A stretch of 64,000 nt of DNA from JAHEEL01 sp963836085 (lineage in GTDB: Bacteria > Actinomycetota > Acidimicrobiia > Spongiisociales > UBA5794), in the NCBI GenBank assembly GCA_963836085.1, contig CAWIHT010000002.1, positions 1 through 64,000 of the forward strand, written 5' to 3'. Every line of letters begins with the position of its first letter. Position 1 is the first letter of the stretch. This document shows positions 42,505-51,408 of this stretch, piece after piece. The notes beneath the pieces are model-generated. The model did not search any database, was not told the origin of the DNA, and saw only the letters and a program-made list of their open reading frames with translations. A program made the translations under genes and the position numbers.

Positions 42505-42738
42505 ATGAGTCGGGCATTGCGAATGGGGATCGGGCTCGTCAGCTTGATTCCAGTGATGGGAATCGCGGGCGGAGTGCTCGTGGCAATCGGTGTCGAGGGG
42601 GCAGCCGTTGGGTGGCTTGCCCTTGCGGTAGGCGTTGCATGGTTTGCACTGATGGCATGGTGGGCGCTTCGCGTTCCACCGAAGCCAGGGAGCGAAGACC
42701 GCACGTGGGGCGTCTTCCGCCACACACGGTCCCGCTAG
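42505..42738 (+). CDS. Small two-helix membrane protein
   Basis: A 77-residue protein with two predicted membrane helices (LVSLIPVMGIAGGVLVAIG and VGWLALAVGVAWFALMAWWA) and a short basic C-terminal tail. I do not recognise a family. The start has an ideal AGGAGGT eight bases upstream, and codon use looks genuine. It lies alone between the glucan operon and the exporter gene. Confidence 0.6.
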   Translation: MSRALRMGIGLVSLIPVMGIAGGVLVAIGVEGAAVGWLALAVGVAWFALMAWWALRVPPKPGSEDRTWGVFRHTRSR

Positions 42739-42911
42739 AACTGAACAGCGCCTCTAACCAACTCAACCCGGGCATCCGACGGACCATTCGATCGGCGACG
42801 TAGTAGTCGGCCGGACCTCTTGGTATGTGGTGGCGGGTTGCGCTGTCCGCTTGTCCACGTGGCAAGAGCTGACGGCTCCACGGATCGCACGTGTGAATGG
42901 GTTGCCCCCGT

Positions 42912-43585
42912 CTACACGGAGATGAGTGGGGCGAAGATGAAGACGAGGACGATGCTCACGGCGCCGACGGAGACGGCCGCGGCGATGCCGACGAGGAACG
43001 GCTTGAGGCCGAGTCCTTTGAGTTGGGTGAATGATGTTCCGAGCCCGACGGCGGCCATGGCCATGGCGAGGCAGTACTCGGCTGCGGTGCGGATGGCGTG
43101 TACGAGGTCGTCCCACGCCTCGGCTCCCCAGATCCCGAAGGCGCTCCCACCTGACTCGACGCCGGCGTCGCCGATTGACCGGAAGATGGCCATGGCGAGG
43201 AAGCCGAGGATGAACACCGGCATCATGTCGATGATGCTGGTCCGTTCGCCGAGCTCCTCGCCCTGCTGGCGTTGGCGCCGAACGTAGACGTAGGTGACGG
43301 CGGGGATGACGACGATCATCAACACGTTGCGAACCAGTTTGCTGACGATGGCGATGTCGGCGGCGCTTGGTGAGGCGGTGATGTTGAACGACTGGTCGTA
43401 GATGAGCCCGGCGCCTGCGACCTGAGCGGTCTCGTGGATGGACGTTCCCAGGAACAGGCCGACCTCGACCACGTCCCCGCCGAAGATCAGGTTCCCGAGG
43501 AAGGGGTAGAGCAGCATTGCCGCGATACCGAACACGGTGATGTTCGCGATCGCGTACGTGACTTCTTCCTCCTTGGCCCGGATGC
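42912..43585. repeat. Right direct repeat flanking the glucan island
   Basis: The last 674 bases of the complete YeiH-type gene match 24743-25413 in the same orientation. Differences are scattered and largely silent, plus a three-base indel near 43570. Confidence 0.85.
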
Positions 43586-44084
43586 CCGGCGCCGCAGCCA
43601 CGATTGCAGTGGCGCCGCAGATTGCCGTTCCAATGGCGATGAGCGTGCCCAGGCGTTCAGGGAGATCGAGGCGGCGGGTGGCGATGGTGGCAACCACGAG
43701 ACCGGTCAGCACGGCGCCGACCACGATCGGGATACCGAAGACACCGATCTCAAGCACGTCGACGATGCTGAGCCGGATCCCCAGCAGGATGATGCCGAGG
43801 CGGAGAAGCTTCTTGAGACTGAACGCGACACCGGGAGCGAACACAGGGTTCAACCCGACCGTGTTGCGCACGAGCATGCCGAGAACGATGGCGACCAGGA
43901 TGAAGCTCACCAGGCCCTTGAAGCCCAGCAGTGCGTTGATCCCGTCCGCGATGAGGATGGCGGCGACGACCACAACCGCGGCGAGCGCGACCCCAGGGAT
44001 CAGCGACGGAACACGATCGATCGTGGTGCCGAACAAGAGATTCTCGAGCGTATTCGGCTCGCGTGGAGCGGTCGTCTTGGTCAC
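42912..44084 (-). CDS. yeiH: YeiH/UPF0324-family membrane protein, putative sulfate/sulfite exporter
   Basis: The 390-residue protein has about ten hydrophobic helices and the conserved family stretches FSLKKLLRLGIILLGIRLS, GTAICGATAIVAAAPG and LGTSIHETAQVAGAG. The family is annotated as putative sulfate exporters; some members accompany sulfonate or taurine use, where sulfite released inside must be expelled or handled. That suits the sulfolactate operon 25 kb away and gives it a possible outlet for sulfur. A truncated copy lies at 24743-25413. The start ATG 44084 gives a short polar N-terminus before helix 1. Confidence 0.88.
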   Translation of the reverse strand: MTKTTAPREPNTLENLLFGTTIDRVPSLIPGVALAAVVVVAAILIADGINALLGFKGLVSFILVAIVLGMLVRNTVGLNPVFAPGVAFSLKKLLRLGIILLGIRLSIVDVLEIGVFGIPIVVGAVLTGLVVATIATRRLDLPERLGTLIAIGTAICGATAIVAAAPGIRAKEEEVTYAIANITVFGIAAMLLYPFLGNLIFGGDVVEVGLFLGTSIHETAQVAGAGLIYDQSFNITASPSAADIAIVSKLVRNVLMIVVIPAVTYVYVRRQRQQGEELGERTSIIDMMPVFILGFLAMAIFRSIGDAGVESGGSAFGIWGAEAWDDLVHAIRTAAEYCLAMAMAAVGLGTSFTQLKGLGLKPFLVGIAAAVSVGAVSIVLVFIFAPLISV

Positions 44085-44257
44085 TCGGGTTCCGCACTTC
44101 CTGTAGGCGTCGACCGGCAGCGGATCGGCCGGTGGCTCGCCGGGCGCTGCGCGTTCGGCGAGTCATGATAGACGAGGGTGCCCGGCCCCAACGATGCCGC
44201 AGACTCACGGCGTGGGCAGTGCTACGTTTCGTGCGGCTTGGACCGGCCTCTCGGCGT

Positions 44258-45934
44258 CTACTCCCACACGTCGATGCCGAGTGTTGCTGGATCGACGGTG
44301 GGAGAGTCCGGTCGCACGTGCTCGACCGAGCGGTAGGGCGTCGCGAGCGGTGGCCTCGGGTCCGCTCCGCCCTTGTTCGGCCACATCGCCATCGCCCGTT
44401 CGGCCATGGCGGTGATCGAGAGCGAAGGGTTCACGCCGAGGTTCGCTCCCACGGCGGCCCCGTCGACGACATGTAGACCGGGGTGCCCGAACACTCGGTG
44501 GTAGGCGTCGATGACCCCCGTTGATGCATCAGTGCCGATGGCGGCACCGCCGAGTATGTGCGCCGTCGTCGGCCGATTGAGGAGAACCTCGTTGATCGAA
44601 CTCATCGCATCGCCGTTCATGGCCTCGGCGGCGATTCGTGCCGCCTCGTTGGCGATGGGGATATACGTCGGGTTTGGTTCACCGTGGCCCTGGCGCGAGA
44701 CCACCCGGGTCCCGAAGATGCCCCGCTTGCGGATCAGCCGCAGCGAATTGTCGTAGCTCTGCATCACCAGGAGGATCACCGACCGCTCAGCCCACCTGTG
44801 GAGTGACATCGATCTGAGCCACCGGATCGGGTGGGTGGCCATGTTGACCAGGTAGCGCATCGGACGGGGGAGGCCGGGACCCCCGTCGGTGAGCATCGTT
44901 GCGAGGAGGCCCATTGCGGAGCTTCCCCGGGGATACCGCACGGGTTCGATGTGGGTATGCGGCTCCGGATGGATGGACGACGTGATGGCGACGCCCTGCG
45001 AGTAGTCGATGTCGGGCCCACGTGCGGTTGCCCCGAGGAGCACCTCCGAGTTCGTACGGACGAGTTGGCCCACCTGGTCTGAGAGACCCGGCAGGCGCCC
45101 GGCCTCCACGAGTTTGAGGAGGAGGCGGGTGGTCCCGAGCGCGCCGGCTGAGACCACCACCTGATCCGCGGTGAAGATCTGTCGATTGCGCCCTGAACGG
45201 GGTCCTGGCCGCTGTGTCGTGACTCGCCATCGGCCGTCCGGCCGTTGTTCGATGTCGGTGACCTCCGTATCCGCGTGGATCTCGGCCCCGGCGTTCTCTG
45301 CCAGGTGGAGATAGTTCTTGTCGAGTGTGTTCTTCGCGTTGTTGTTGCAGCCGACCATGCAGGCACCGACCAGGGTGCAGCCGGCCCGACGGGGTCCCGC
45401 GCCGCCGAAGTAGGGGTCATCAGCTTCGACGCCGGGCTCCCCGAAGTACACCGCCACGGGTGTCGGGCAGAATGTGTCTTCGACGTTGAGGCGCTTTGCG
45501 ATGACTCGCATGACATCGTCGGCCGGTGTGTCGGCCGTTCCCTCCACGACGCCGAGCATGCGTTTCGCCAGGGCGTAGAAGGGCGCAAGCTCCTTCTTCC
45601 AATCGGTGATCGCCCCCCACTGAGGGTCGGTGTAGAACGCGTCGTGCGGCTCGTAGTGGGTGTTGGCGTAGACCAGCGAGCCCCCACCAACTCCCGCTCC
45701 GGAGAGCACGAGCACGTTGCTGAGCAGATCGAGGCGCTGGATTCCGTAGAGGCCGAGGCGCGGTCCCCACAAGAAGCGCTTCAAATCCCAGTTGGTCTTG
45801 GCGAATTCGCCAGTCCGGTATCGCCGACCGGCTTCGAGAACGCCGACGCGATATCCCTTCTCAGTCAGCCGCAGCGCTGAGACGCTCCCCCCAAAACCTG
45901 AACCGACAACGACTACGTCGTAGGAGACATCCAC
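44258..45934 (-). CDS. GMC-family FAD oxidoreductase (cholesterol-oxidase-like)
   Basis: The 558-residue flavoprotein has the FAD motif VVVGSGFGGSVSALRL at its start, the GMC segment LVLSGAGVGGGSLVYANT, a cysteine-rich insert (CTLVGACMVGCNNNAKNTLD), and the closing HVVDGAAVGANLGVNPSLSI with the active-site asparagine/histidine region. This pattern matches ChoD-type cholesterol/3-hydroxysteroid oxidases and other GMC enzymes with an Fe-S-like Cys cluster. No Tat signal is present. It stands alone between the exporter and the DUF222 gene, so the substrate is unknown. Confidence 0.85.
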   Translation of the reverse strand: MDVSYDVVVVGSGFGGSVSALRLTEKGYRVGVLEAGRRYRTGEFAKTNWDLKRFLWGPRLGLYGIQRLDLLSNVLVLSGAGVGGGSLVYANTHYEPHDAFYTDPQWGAITDWKKELAPFYALAKRMLGVVEGTADTPADDVMRVIAKRLNVEDTFCPTPVAVYFGEPGVEADDPYFGGAGPRRAGCTLVGACMVGCNNNAKNTLDKNYLHLAENAGAEIHADTEVTDIEQRPDGRWRVTTQRPGPRSGRNRQIFTADQVVVSAGALGTTRLLLKLVEAGRLPGLSDQVGQLVRTNSEVLLGATARGPDIDYSQGVAITSSIHPEPHTHIEPVRYPRGSSAMGLLATMLTDGGPGLPRPMRYLVNMATHPIRWLRSMSLHRWAERSVILLVMQSYDNSLRLIRKRGIFGTRVVSRQGHGEPNPTYIPIANEAARIAAEAMNGDAMSSINEVLLNRPTTAHILGGAAIGTDASTGVIDAYHRVFGHPGLHVVDGAAVGANLGVNPSLSITAMAERAMAMWPNKGGADPRPPLATPYRSVEHVRPDSPTVDPATLGIDVWE

Positions 45935-46096
45935 GTGGTGAGCGTAGTTGGATGGGCAGCTCCGAGCTGCGAGTCGGAGATGCGAAGACGGGTCTTCGTC
46001 TCCACCACCGTCAGGTGGGGGAGACGCGATCGAGCGGCCGCTCGATCGCAGAGAGGGCGGCCTGGAGGAGGAATTGGTTGGGAGGACTTGACTCGT

Positions 46097-47231
46097 CTAC
46101 GCCACGCTCGTGCGTTGCCGTGCGGGGGGTGCGTGGATGTGTGGGTTGAGGAGTCGTCGGCGTTGGGGTGGGGATTTGGGGTCGATGCGGTGGCCTTGGC
46201 CGTGGATCACGACCTGGTGGTGGAACCAGCACAGGGTGGTGAGGTTCTCGGGATCCGTCCGGCCGTTCTGGGACCACGGGATCGATGTGGTGGATCTGCA
46301 GGCGATACCGGCTGATCGCAGCCTGAGATGGTGCAGCGTGTGGCGTCGCGGTGCAGGATGAACCGTCGGAGGCGGGGTGGGATGACCCGGGTGCGGCGTC
46401 CGAGGGCGAGGGGTTGCCCGTCTGTGGTGCGTGCGGTGACTTCAACGATGCCGCTACAGAGGATTGCTTCAACGGCGTTCGCTCCGACCCTCGGTCCGGC
46501 TTCAGCGTGACACCGGTCGTGGCGTTCGACGCTGCAGCTTCGGTGGCGTCGACAAATACCGTCAACACCGGTGATGAGGCGTCAACGGTGGCGCCGTCAC
46601 CGCCACTGACGGCGTCGTGGCTGATCGACCACAACGCATCCGCGTTGCGCGTCGTGCGTGACGGTGTGACACCCGACCCGTACGGGAAGCTGTCGCCCCG
46701 GGTCTCGAGAGCTTCGACAATGGTGCGGCCTGCGAAGCCGGGCAACTGTCCGGATAGGCGCCATGCTGATTCGTCGAGGTTCGGTTGGATCGAGACGTAG
46801 CGCTCTTCGAACGACTGGATCTCGTCGAGACGTGTCATCCTGCGTCGTTTCGCGGCCAGGGCCCGGATGCCGTCGATGTCATACCCGGCGGCTTCGCTCA
46901 ACAGATCGAGGGCGTGGTCACGGCCCGCGAGACGCGACACCGCGGCGGCGCGGTCGAAACCGATCACACCAGTTGTCACCGCTTCGTCGACATCGGGGAG
47001 GTCTTGGAGGCGCCGCGCGGTGGATACGAGGACGCGTGCGGTCTCGGGGGCGACGTCGAGTCTTCCGGCCGCCCATTCTTGGAGGGATCGGTGACCGTCA
47101 CGGAGCGCGACCTGGCGGCGGTCCAACTCGCGGAGCAGCGACATCTGGGAGGCTCGCTCACGGGCAATGACCGACTCGCTCTGGAGGAGTTTCTGCTCGA
47201 TCGTTGCGGTGGTGAGATCGTGGTATCCCAT
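46097..47231 (-). CDS. DUF222-HNH endonuclease-type protein (13E12 family), three frameshifts
   Basis: The N-terminal DUF222 domain is intact (RELDRRQVALRDGHRSLQEW; ARRLQDLPDVDEAVTTG). After FVDATEAAASNATTGVTL the frame changes near 46500, giving AGPRVGANAVEAILCSG and RFILHRDATRCTISGCDQ; it changes again near 46310 (YRLQIHHIDP) and near 46278 (DPENLTTLCWFHHQVVIHG). All three are single-base events and together restore a complete HNH protein ending at the TAG at 46097. The HNH histidines and the zinc cysteines are present. It is either a true pseudogene or an artefact of base errors. Such genes are multicopy in actinobacteria. Confidence 0.75.
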
Positions 47232-47445
47232 ACCGACAACGTATCTCCCGGGTGTGACAGAAACCGCTGCTGAGCATCAAGAATCTCAAGGAACTATGCG
47301 AATTCTTTGGCCGGATATGCGCCGCGATGTGGAGACCCCCTCCGCCAGCGCCTCGGAGCCGCTGCCACCTCTCCCTGAAGGGGAGGAATTGAAGAGAAGA
47401 CGGGAGGAATCGGGCTGGGGACTGGCGACTCGACAGTGGTCCGGC

Positions 47446-48162
47446 TTAGAACTCGGCGGCGCCCCAGACGGGGATCTGGGCGCCATCGATGACGGCGGAG
47501 CGGTGGCCGGTGAGGAAGTCGATGACGTTGGCGATCTCGTCCGGCTTCGGCCAATCGACGTAGTCTGCGTACGGAAGGGCGGCTCGGGTGCGCTCCGTGT
47601 CGATCACCGACGGCATGAGCACGTTGCAGGTGACGTTCGTGTCTGAAAGCTCTCTGGCGACCGACTTCGCGAGCGCGATGACCCCGGCTTTGGCAACGTT
47701 GTAGGCCGCCTGACCGGCCGGGGCATCGATGGCCTGACGGCTGCCAAGCATGATGATCCGGCCCCACTCCTCGTCGCGCATGTGGGGGATTGCCGCTCGC
47801 ACCGTGTTGAACGCCGAGCGGAGGTTCAGGTCGATCATGCGGTCGAACCGGACATTGTCGGTCTCGTGGACGTCACGTCCTCCGGCCCAGCCGCCAACTA
47901 GGCAGACGAGCACGTTGAGACCGCCGAACGTATCGACCGCCTCCTGGACGAACCGGTCCATGGCGGTGGGGTCGACCGCATCCACGCGGCGAAGCAGCAA
48001 GTGATCCTCATCAAGGTCGAACTGGCTCTCAAATCCGACGGCCTCTTCGGGGATGATGTAGGACACCCCAAGCTTGAAGTTGCGTTGGATGAGGAGCGGT
48101 ACAAGGGCTCGACCGACCGAGCCAGTACCCCCGGTGATGATGGCGATATTCGATCCGGTCAT
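47446..48162 (-). CDS. Short-chain dehydrogenase/reductase
   Basis: A 238-residue classical SDR: IITGGTGSVGRALVPLL for NAD(P), VCLVGGWAGG for the NNAG-equivalent position, and the catalytic S...YNVAK (S in MLGSRQAID, Y-x3-K in AAYNVAKAG). The start at ATG 48162 is preferred because the preceding 29 residues of the frame do not belong to the fold. The substrate cannot be told. The promoter regions of this gene and the ABC ATPase gene face each other across about 110 bases. Confidence 0.85.
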   Translation of the reverse strand: MTGSNIAIITGGTGSVGRALVPLLIQRNFKLGVSYIIPEEAVGFESQFDLDEDHLLLRRVDAVDPTAMDRFVQEAVDTFGGLNVLVCLVGGWAGGRDVHETDNVRFDRMIDLNLRSAFNTVRAAIPHMRDEEWGRIIMLGSRQAIDAPAGQAAYNVAKAGVIALAKSVARELSDTNVTCNVLMPSVIDTERTRAALPYADYVDWPKPDEIANVIDFLTGHRSAVIDGAQIPVWGAAEF

Positions 48163-48272
48163 GGACCCCACCCTAGCCTTTCGCACGAGATCCAGGGTGC
48201 TCGGATGACGACCCCAGTTCACGCTGCTACGATGCCGCAACAGCCACACAGAGCTACTGGAGGGGATCCACG

Positions 48273-49496
48273 ATGGCAGAGATCAGGCTTGAGGATATTG
48301 GGAAGATCTATCCGGATGGGACTCGTGCGGTTGGCGATGTGACGCTCAACATCCACGACGGCGAGTTCTTGGTCCTGGTGGGTCCGTCTGGTTGTGGCAA
48401 GTCGACGGTGTTGCGGATGATTGCGGGTCTTGAGGAGATCTCCGAGGGCAAGATGTTCATCGGTGACACGCTGGTGAATGATGTTGCGCCGAAGGATCGC
48501 GATATCGCGATGGTGTTCCAGAACTACGCGTTGTATCCGCATATGACGGTGTTCGACAACATGGCGTTCGGGTTGAAGCTTCGTAAGACGCCGAAGGATG
48601 AGATCAAGCGCCGGGTCGATGACGCTGCTGAGGTGCTTGAGATCACCGAGTTCTTGGATCGGAAGCCGAAGGCTCTGTCGGGTGGTCAGCGTCAGCGTGT
48701 GGCGATGGGTCGCGCGATTGTGCGTGAGCCGAAGGCGTTCTTGATGGATGAGCCGCTGTCGAACTTGGATGCGAAGCTTCGTGTGGCGATGCGTACCGAG
48801 TTGGGTCGTCTGCATATGCGTCTGAAGACCACAACGGTGTATGTGACCCATGACCAGGTTGAGGCGATGACGTTGGGGCATCGGGTTGCGGTGTTGCAGG
48901 CGATCTCGCCGAAGCGTCCGTACAACTTGGCGCAGGTGGCGCCTCCGACGGAGTTGTTCAACAACCCGGCGAACTTGTTTGTGGCGGGGTTCATTGGTAG
49001 CCCGGCGATGAACATGGTGTACGGCGAGTTGGAGTTGGAGTCTGAGGGCCGTGTGTTCTTGAAGTTCGCGGACAAGCGTGTCTACGTTGAGAAGGAGGCA
49101 CTCGATAGCCATGCCGGCATCGAGGAGTACTACGGGAAGAAGATCGTGGTTGGGATCCGTCCCGGCTTGTTTGAGGATGCGCGTGCTGTCGAGAATCCGG
49201 CGGGTGATCGGACGATCTCAATCACGACTGATGTCAATGAGCTTCTTGGTTCAGAGTCGTACGTGCATTTCGGGTTGGATGAAGCGCCGGTGATCACTCC
49301 CGATATTGAGGAGCTGTTGGCGGATTCGGGGACCGATCCTGAGACGTTGGGTCACGAGACCCGCTTCACAGCGAGGGTGGCACCGGATGTTCCCGTGCCC
49401 GATGGCTCCGAGATCAACCTCGTGATCGACACGTCGAAGCTCCACTTCTTCGACCTCGACACCTCCGACAAGATCGGCTACACGCCCTACGCCTAG
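48273..49496 (+). CDS. Stand-alone CUT1 sugar-importer ATPase (MsiK/UgpC/MalK-type)
   Basis: The 407-residue protein has a nucleotide-binding domain with Walker A GPSGCGKST, Q-loop VFQNYALYPHMTVFDN, signature LSGGQRQRVAMG and Walker B FLMDEPLSNLDAKL, then a MalK/UgpC-type OB regulatory domain. Just before NPANLFVAGFIGSPAMN the usual short turn is replaced by a longer segment (AVLQAISPKRPYNLAQVAPP), an insertion of about seven residues. In actinobacteria one MsiK-type ATPase often serves several importers; two ATPase-less CUT1 importers lie in this window. Codon use is strikingly rich in GGT, CGT and TTG compared with its neighbours. Confidence 0.92.
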   Translation: MAEIRLEDIGKIYPDGTRAVGDVTLNIHDGEFLVLVGPSGCGKSTVLRMIAGLEEISEGKMFIGDTLVNDVAPKDRDIAMVFQNYALYPHMTVFDNMAFGLKLRKTPKDEIKRRVDDAAEVLEITEFLDRKPKALSGGQRQRVAMGRAIVREPKAFLMDEPLSNLDAKLRVAMRTELGRLHMRLKTTTVYVTHDQVEAMTLGHRVAVLQAISPKRPYNLAQVAPPTELFNNPANLFVAGFIGSPAMNMVYGELELESEGRVFLKFADKRVYVEKEALDSHAGIEEYYGKKIVVGIRPGLFEDARAVENPAGDRTISITTDVNELLGSESYVHFGLDEAPVITPDIEELLADSGTDPETLGHETRFTARVAPDVPVPDGSEINLVIDTSKLHFFDLDTSDKIGYTPYA

Positions 49497-49502
49497 GACC
49501 GA

Positions 49503-50597
49503 CTAGCCGGAGCGCTCGACGACGTTGATCCCAACGGATCTGAGTTCGCCGACCAACAACGCGCCGTCAACGGCGCGCTGCATCGAGTAGACACCGCGAA
49601 GCGAGATCTCCTCGCGGAGCACCAGGTCGATCAATGCCGTCGCCGGGAACGCAGTTGTGCGTGCGAGGGCCGAGAAGCGGCCGTCGAAAACGTCTTCGAT
49701 CTCGAGCACACGAGTTGCGTGATCGGTCTCGATCCAGACACGGGCAAGAACGAGATCGGCGGCGCCTCGCGGCAGTGTGCGTTCGAGGGCCGCGATCAGG
49801 ACCGATCGCGGCGCTGGTTCGCCGGTCTCGTTGAACAGACCCATCTCACGAATCGCAGCGAAGATGCGCCCGTGGCCCGGGAACCGGAGCGTCTTGTACT
49901 CCAGGTCGTCAACCATCCCTCGCCACTGGAGGCACATCGTCGACGTCCCGCCTGCGGTTGAGAACGCCTCGAGGGGTCCCCAGACCTCCCACTCCACGGT
50001 CTCGAAGCGAGTGAGCGGGTCCACGGTCCGGTACCGGCCCGACTCGAGGATCTCGCACGGCTCGGCGTACTCGTTGATCAATCCCGCAGGGCTGAACGCG
50101 AGTTGATACCCGAGAGCACCCTGCGGCTCCTGCGGCAGCGCTCCGACGCGCATCTGAACGGAACGGGCCCGACCCGGTGTGGTATCGATGAGAAGGTTGG
50201 CAAGGACGTTGACGAGGCCGGGAGCGAGACCACAGTCCGGGACAACCAGGACGTCGGCTGCAGCCGCGGCCTCGCTGAGTGCCATCTGCGCGGCGACCAC
50301 CGTTGGGTTGCCTCCGAAGTCGGCATAGTGAGTTCCAGCTCGAATGGCAGCTTCGGCGACGGCGACGCCGAACCGGTAGGGCACTGCCGACACGACACCA
50401 TCTGAGTACTTCATGAGGGCATCGAGTCGGTCGCGATCTCCGACGTCCAGGTGCGCGGGCCGGGCGCCGAACTGATCGGCGGCAGCGGCGGCAGCGTCGC
50501 GATCGGCATCGGCCACGGTGACCGTGTGTCCGCGCCGGACGAGATCCCACACCGCGGCGGATCCCACGATTCCTGCCCCAAGGACCAGTGTGTTCAT
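49503..50597 (-). CDS. Saccharopine-dehydrogenase-like (lysine 6-dehydrogenase-like) protein
   Basis: The 364-residue protein has the N-terminal Rossmann fold LVLGAGIVGSAAVWDLVRRG and the family stretch VVSAVPYRFGVAVAEAAIRAG, then THYADFGGN and VPDCGLAPGLVNVLA, as in saccharopine dehydrogenases and lysine 6-dehydrogenases. The ATG at 50597 is chosen because upstream residues do not belong. It follows a PIG-L deacetylase gene by 22 bases and a CofC-like gene before that, so the three are probably one operon. The physiological substrate is not evident. Confidence 0.82.
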   Translation of the reverse strand: MNTLVLGAGIVGSAAVWDLVRRGHTVTVADADRDAAAAAADQFGARPAHLDVGDRDRLDALMKYSDGVVSAVPYRFGVAVAEAAIRAGTHYADFGGNPTVVAAQMALSEAAAAADVLVVPDCGLAPGLVNVLANLLIDTTPGRARSVQMRVGALPQEPQGALGYQLAFSPAGLINEYAEPCEILESGRYRTVDPLTRFETVEWEVWGPLEAFSTAGGTSTMCLQWRGMVDDLEYKTLRFPGHGRIFAAIREMGLFNETGEPAPRSVLIAALERTLPRGAADLVLARVWIETDHATRVLEIEDVFDGRFSALARTTAFPATALIDLVLREEISLRGVYSMQRAVDGALLVGELRSVGINVVERSG

Positions 50598-50619
50598 CGA
50601 GTCTGTGCCCTTCCCAATG

Positions 50620-51372
50620 TCACGGCGTGAGTCGCTTGAACGCTTCGGCCCGGCCTGCGCCGAATGGCTCACCGGCCGCTCGAAGCCACCCGTCGATGCT
50701 GGAAACAAATCGTCCGAGGGCATCGCTCGAGTCCACCGCTCCACCCATCGTCGTCGCCGACTGCGATGAGTGGCACAGAAGCGCCTCGATCTTGGCCTTG
50801 AAGGCGGTCTCGCCGACCGGTTCTGCGTGGTCCGGCTCGTCGGCCGACCAGAGAAGCACGGCCGACGGACGGTGGGCCCCGAACGGCTGATCAGGATGGA
50901 AGCGCGGCTCGCGTGCTGCAACAACGGCATCGACGGCAAGGAATCCGATCGCCCGGTGATCGGGATGCAGTTGGTATCGCTGCCATGGATCGTGGGTCAG
51001 CACGATGTCGGGCCGGTGCTTGCGGATCAACGAGACGATCGCTTTTCGAACGCCAGGTAGTTGCCGCAGCTCCCCGTCCGGTTGGCCCAACCACGCTACG
51101 GAGCCGACGCCGAGAATCGCTGCGGCAGCCATCTGTTCTCGGCGTCGCTGCGCGACGAGGCTGTCTCGCTCGATGCTGGGATCCCACGAACCCATCGAAC
51201 CATCGGTAGCAACCACGAAGGTCGCCTTCGCCCCCGCCTGCGTCCAGTTGTAGATCGTGGCTCCGGCGCCGAACTCGGCGTCGTCAGGATGGGCACCGAT
51301 CGTCATGATGGTCGCCGGTGGCGGCAGCGGGCCCATCGAGGTGGGTACCTGGTCGTAGAGTCCTGCGGTCAT
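50620..51372 (-). CDS. PIG-L/LmbE-type deacetylase
   Basis: The 250-residue protein has the zinc motif GAHPDDAEFG near residue 27 and the second ligand region LHPDHRAIG, typical of N-acetylglucosaminyl deacetylases of the PIG-L/LmbE/BshB family. These remove acetyl groups from sugars in antibiotic, mycothiol-type or cell-envelope metabolism. A conserved VVATDGSMGSWDP stretch and LVAQRRREQ lie between. It is the middle gene of a probable three-gene operon. The exact substrate is not evident. Confidence 0.88.
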   Translation of the reverse strand: MTAGLYDQVPTSMGPLPPPATIMTIGAHPDDAEFGAGATIYNWTQAGAKATFVVATDGSMGSWDPSIERDSLVAQRRREQMAAAAILGVGSVAWLGQPDGELRQLPGVRKAIVSLIRKHRPDIVLTHDPWQRYQLHPDHRAIGFLAVDAVVAAREPRFHPDQPFGAHRPSAVLLWSADEPDHAEPVGETAFKAKIEALLCHSSQSATTMGGAVDSSDALGRFVSSIDGWLRAAGEPFGAGRAEAFKRLTP

Positions 51373-51408
51373 CGAGGTAGGAGCCTACCGGTTCGCAGGG
51401 GAGCCCTT

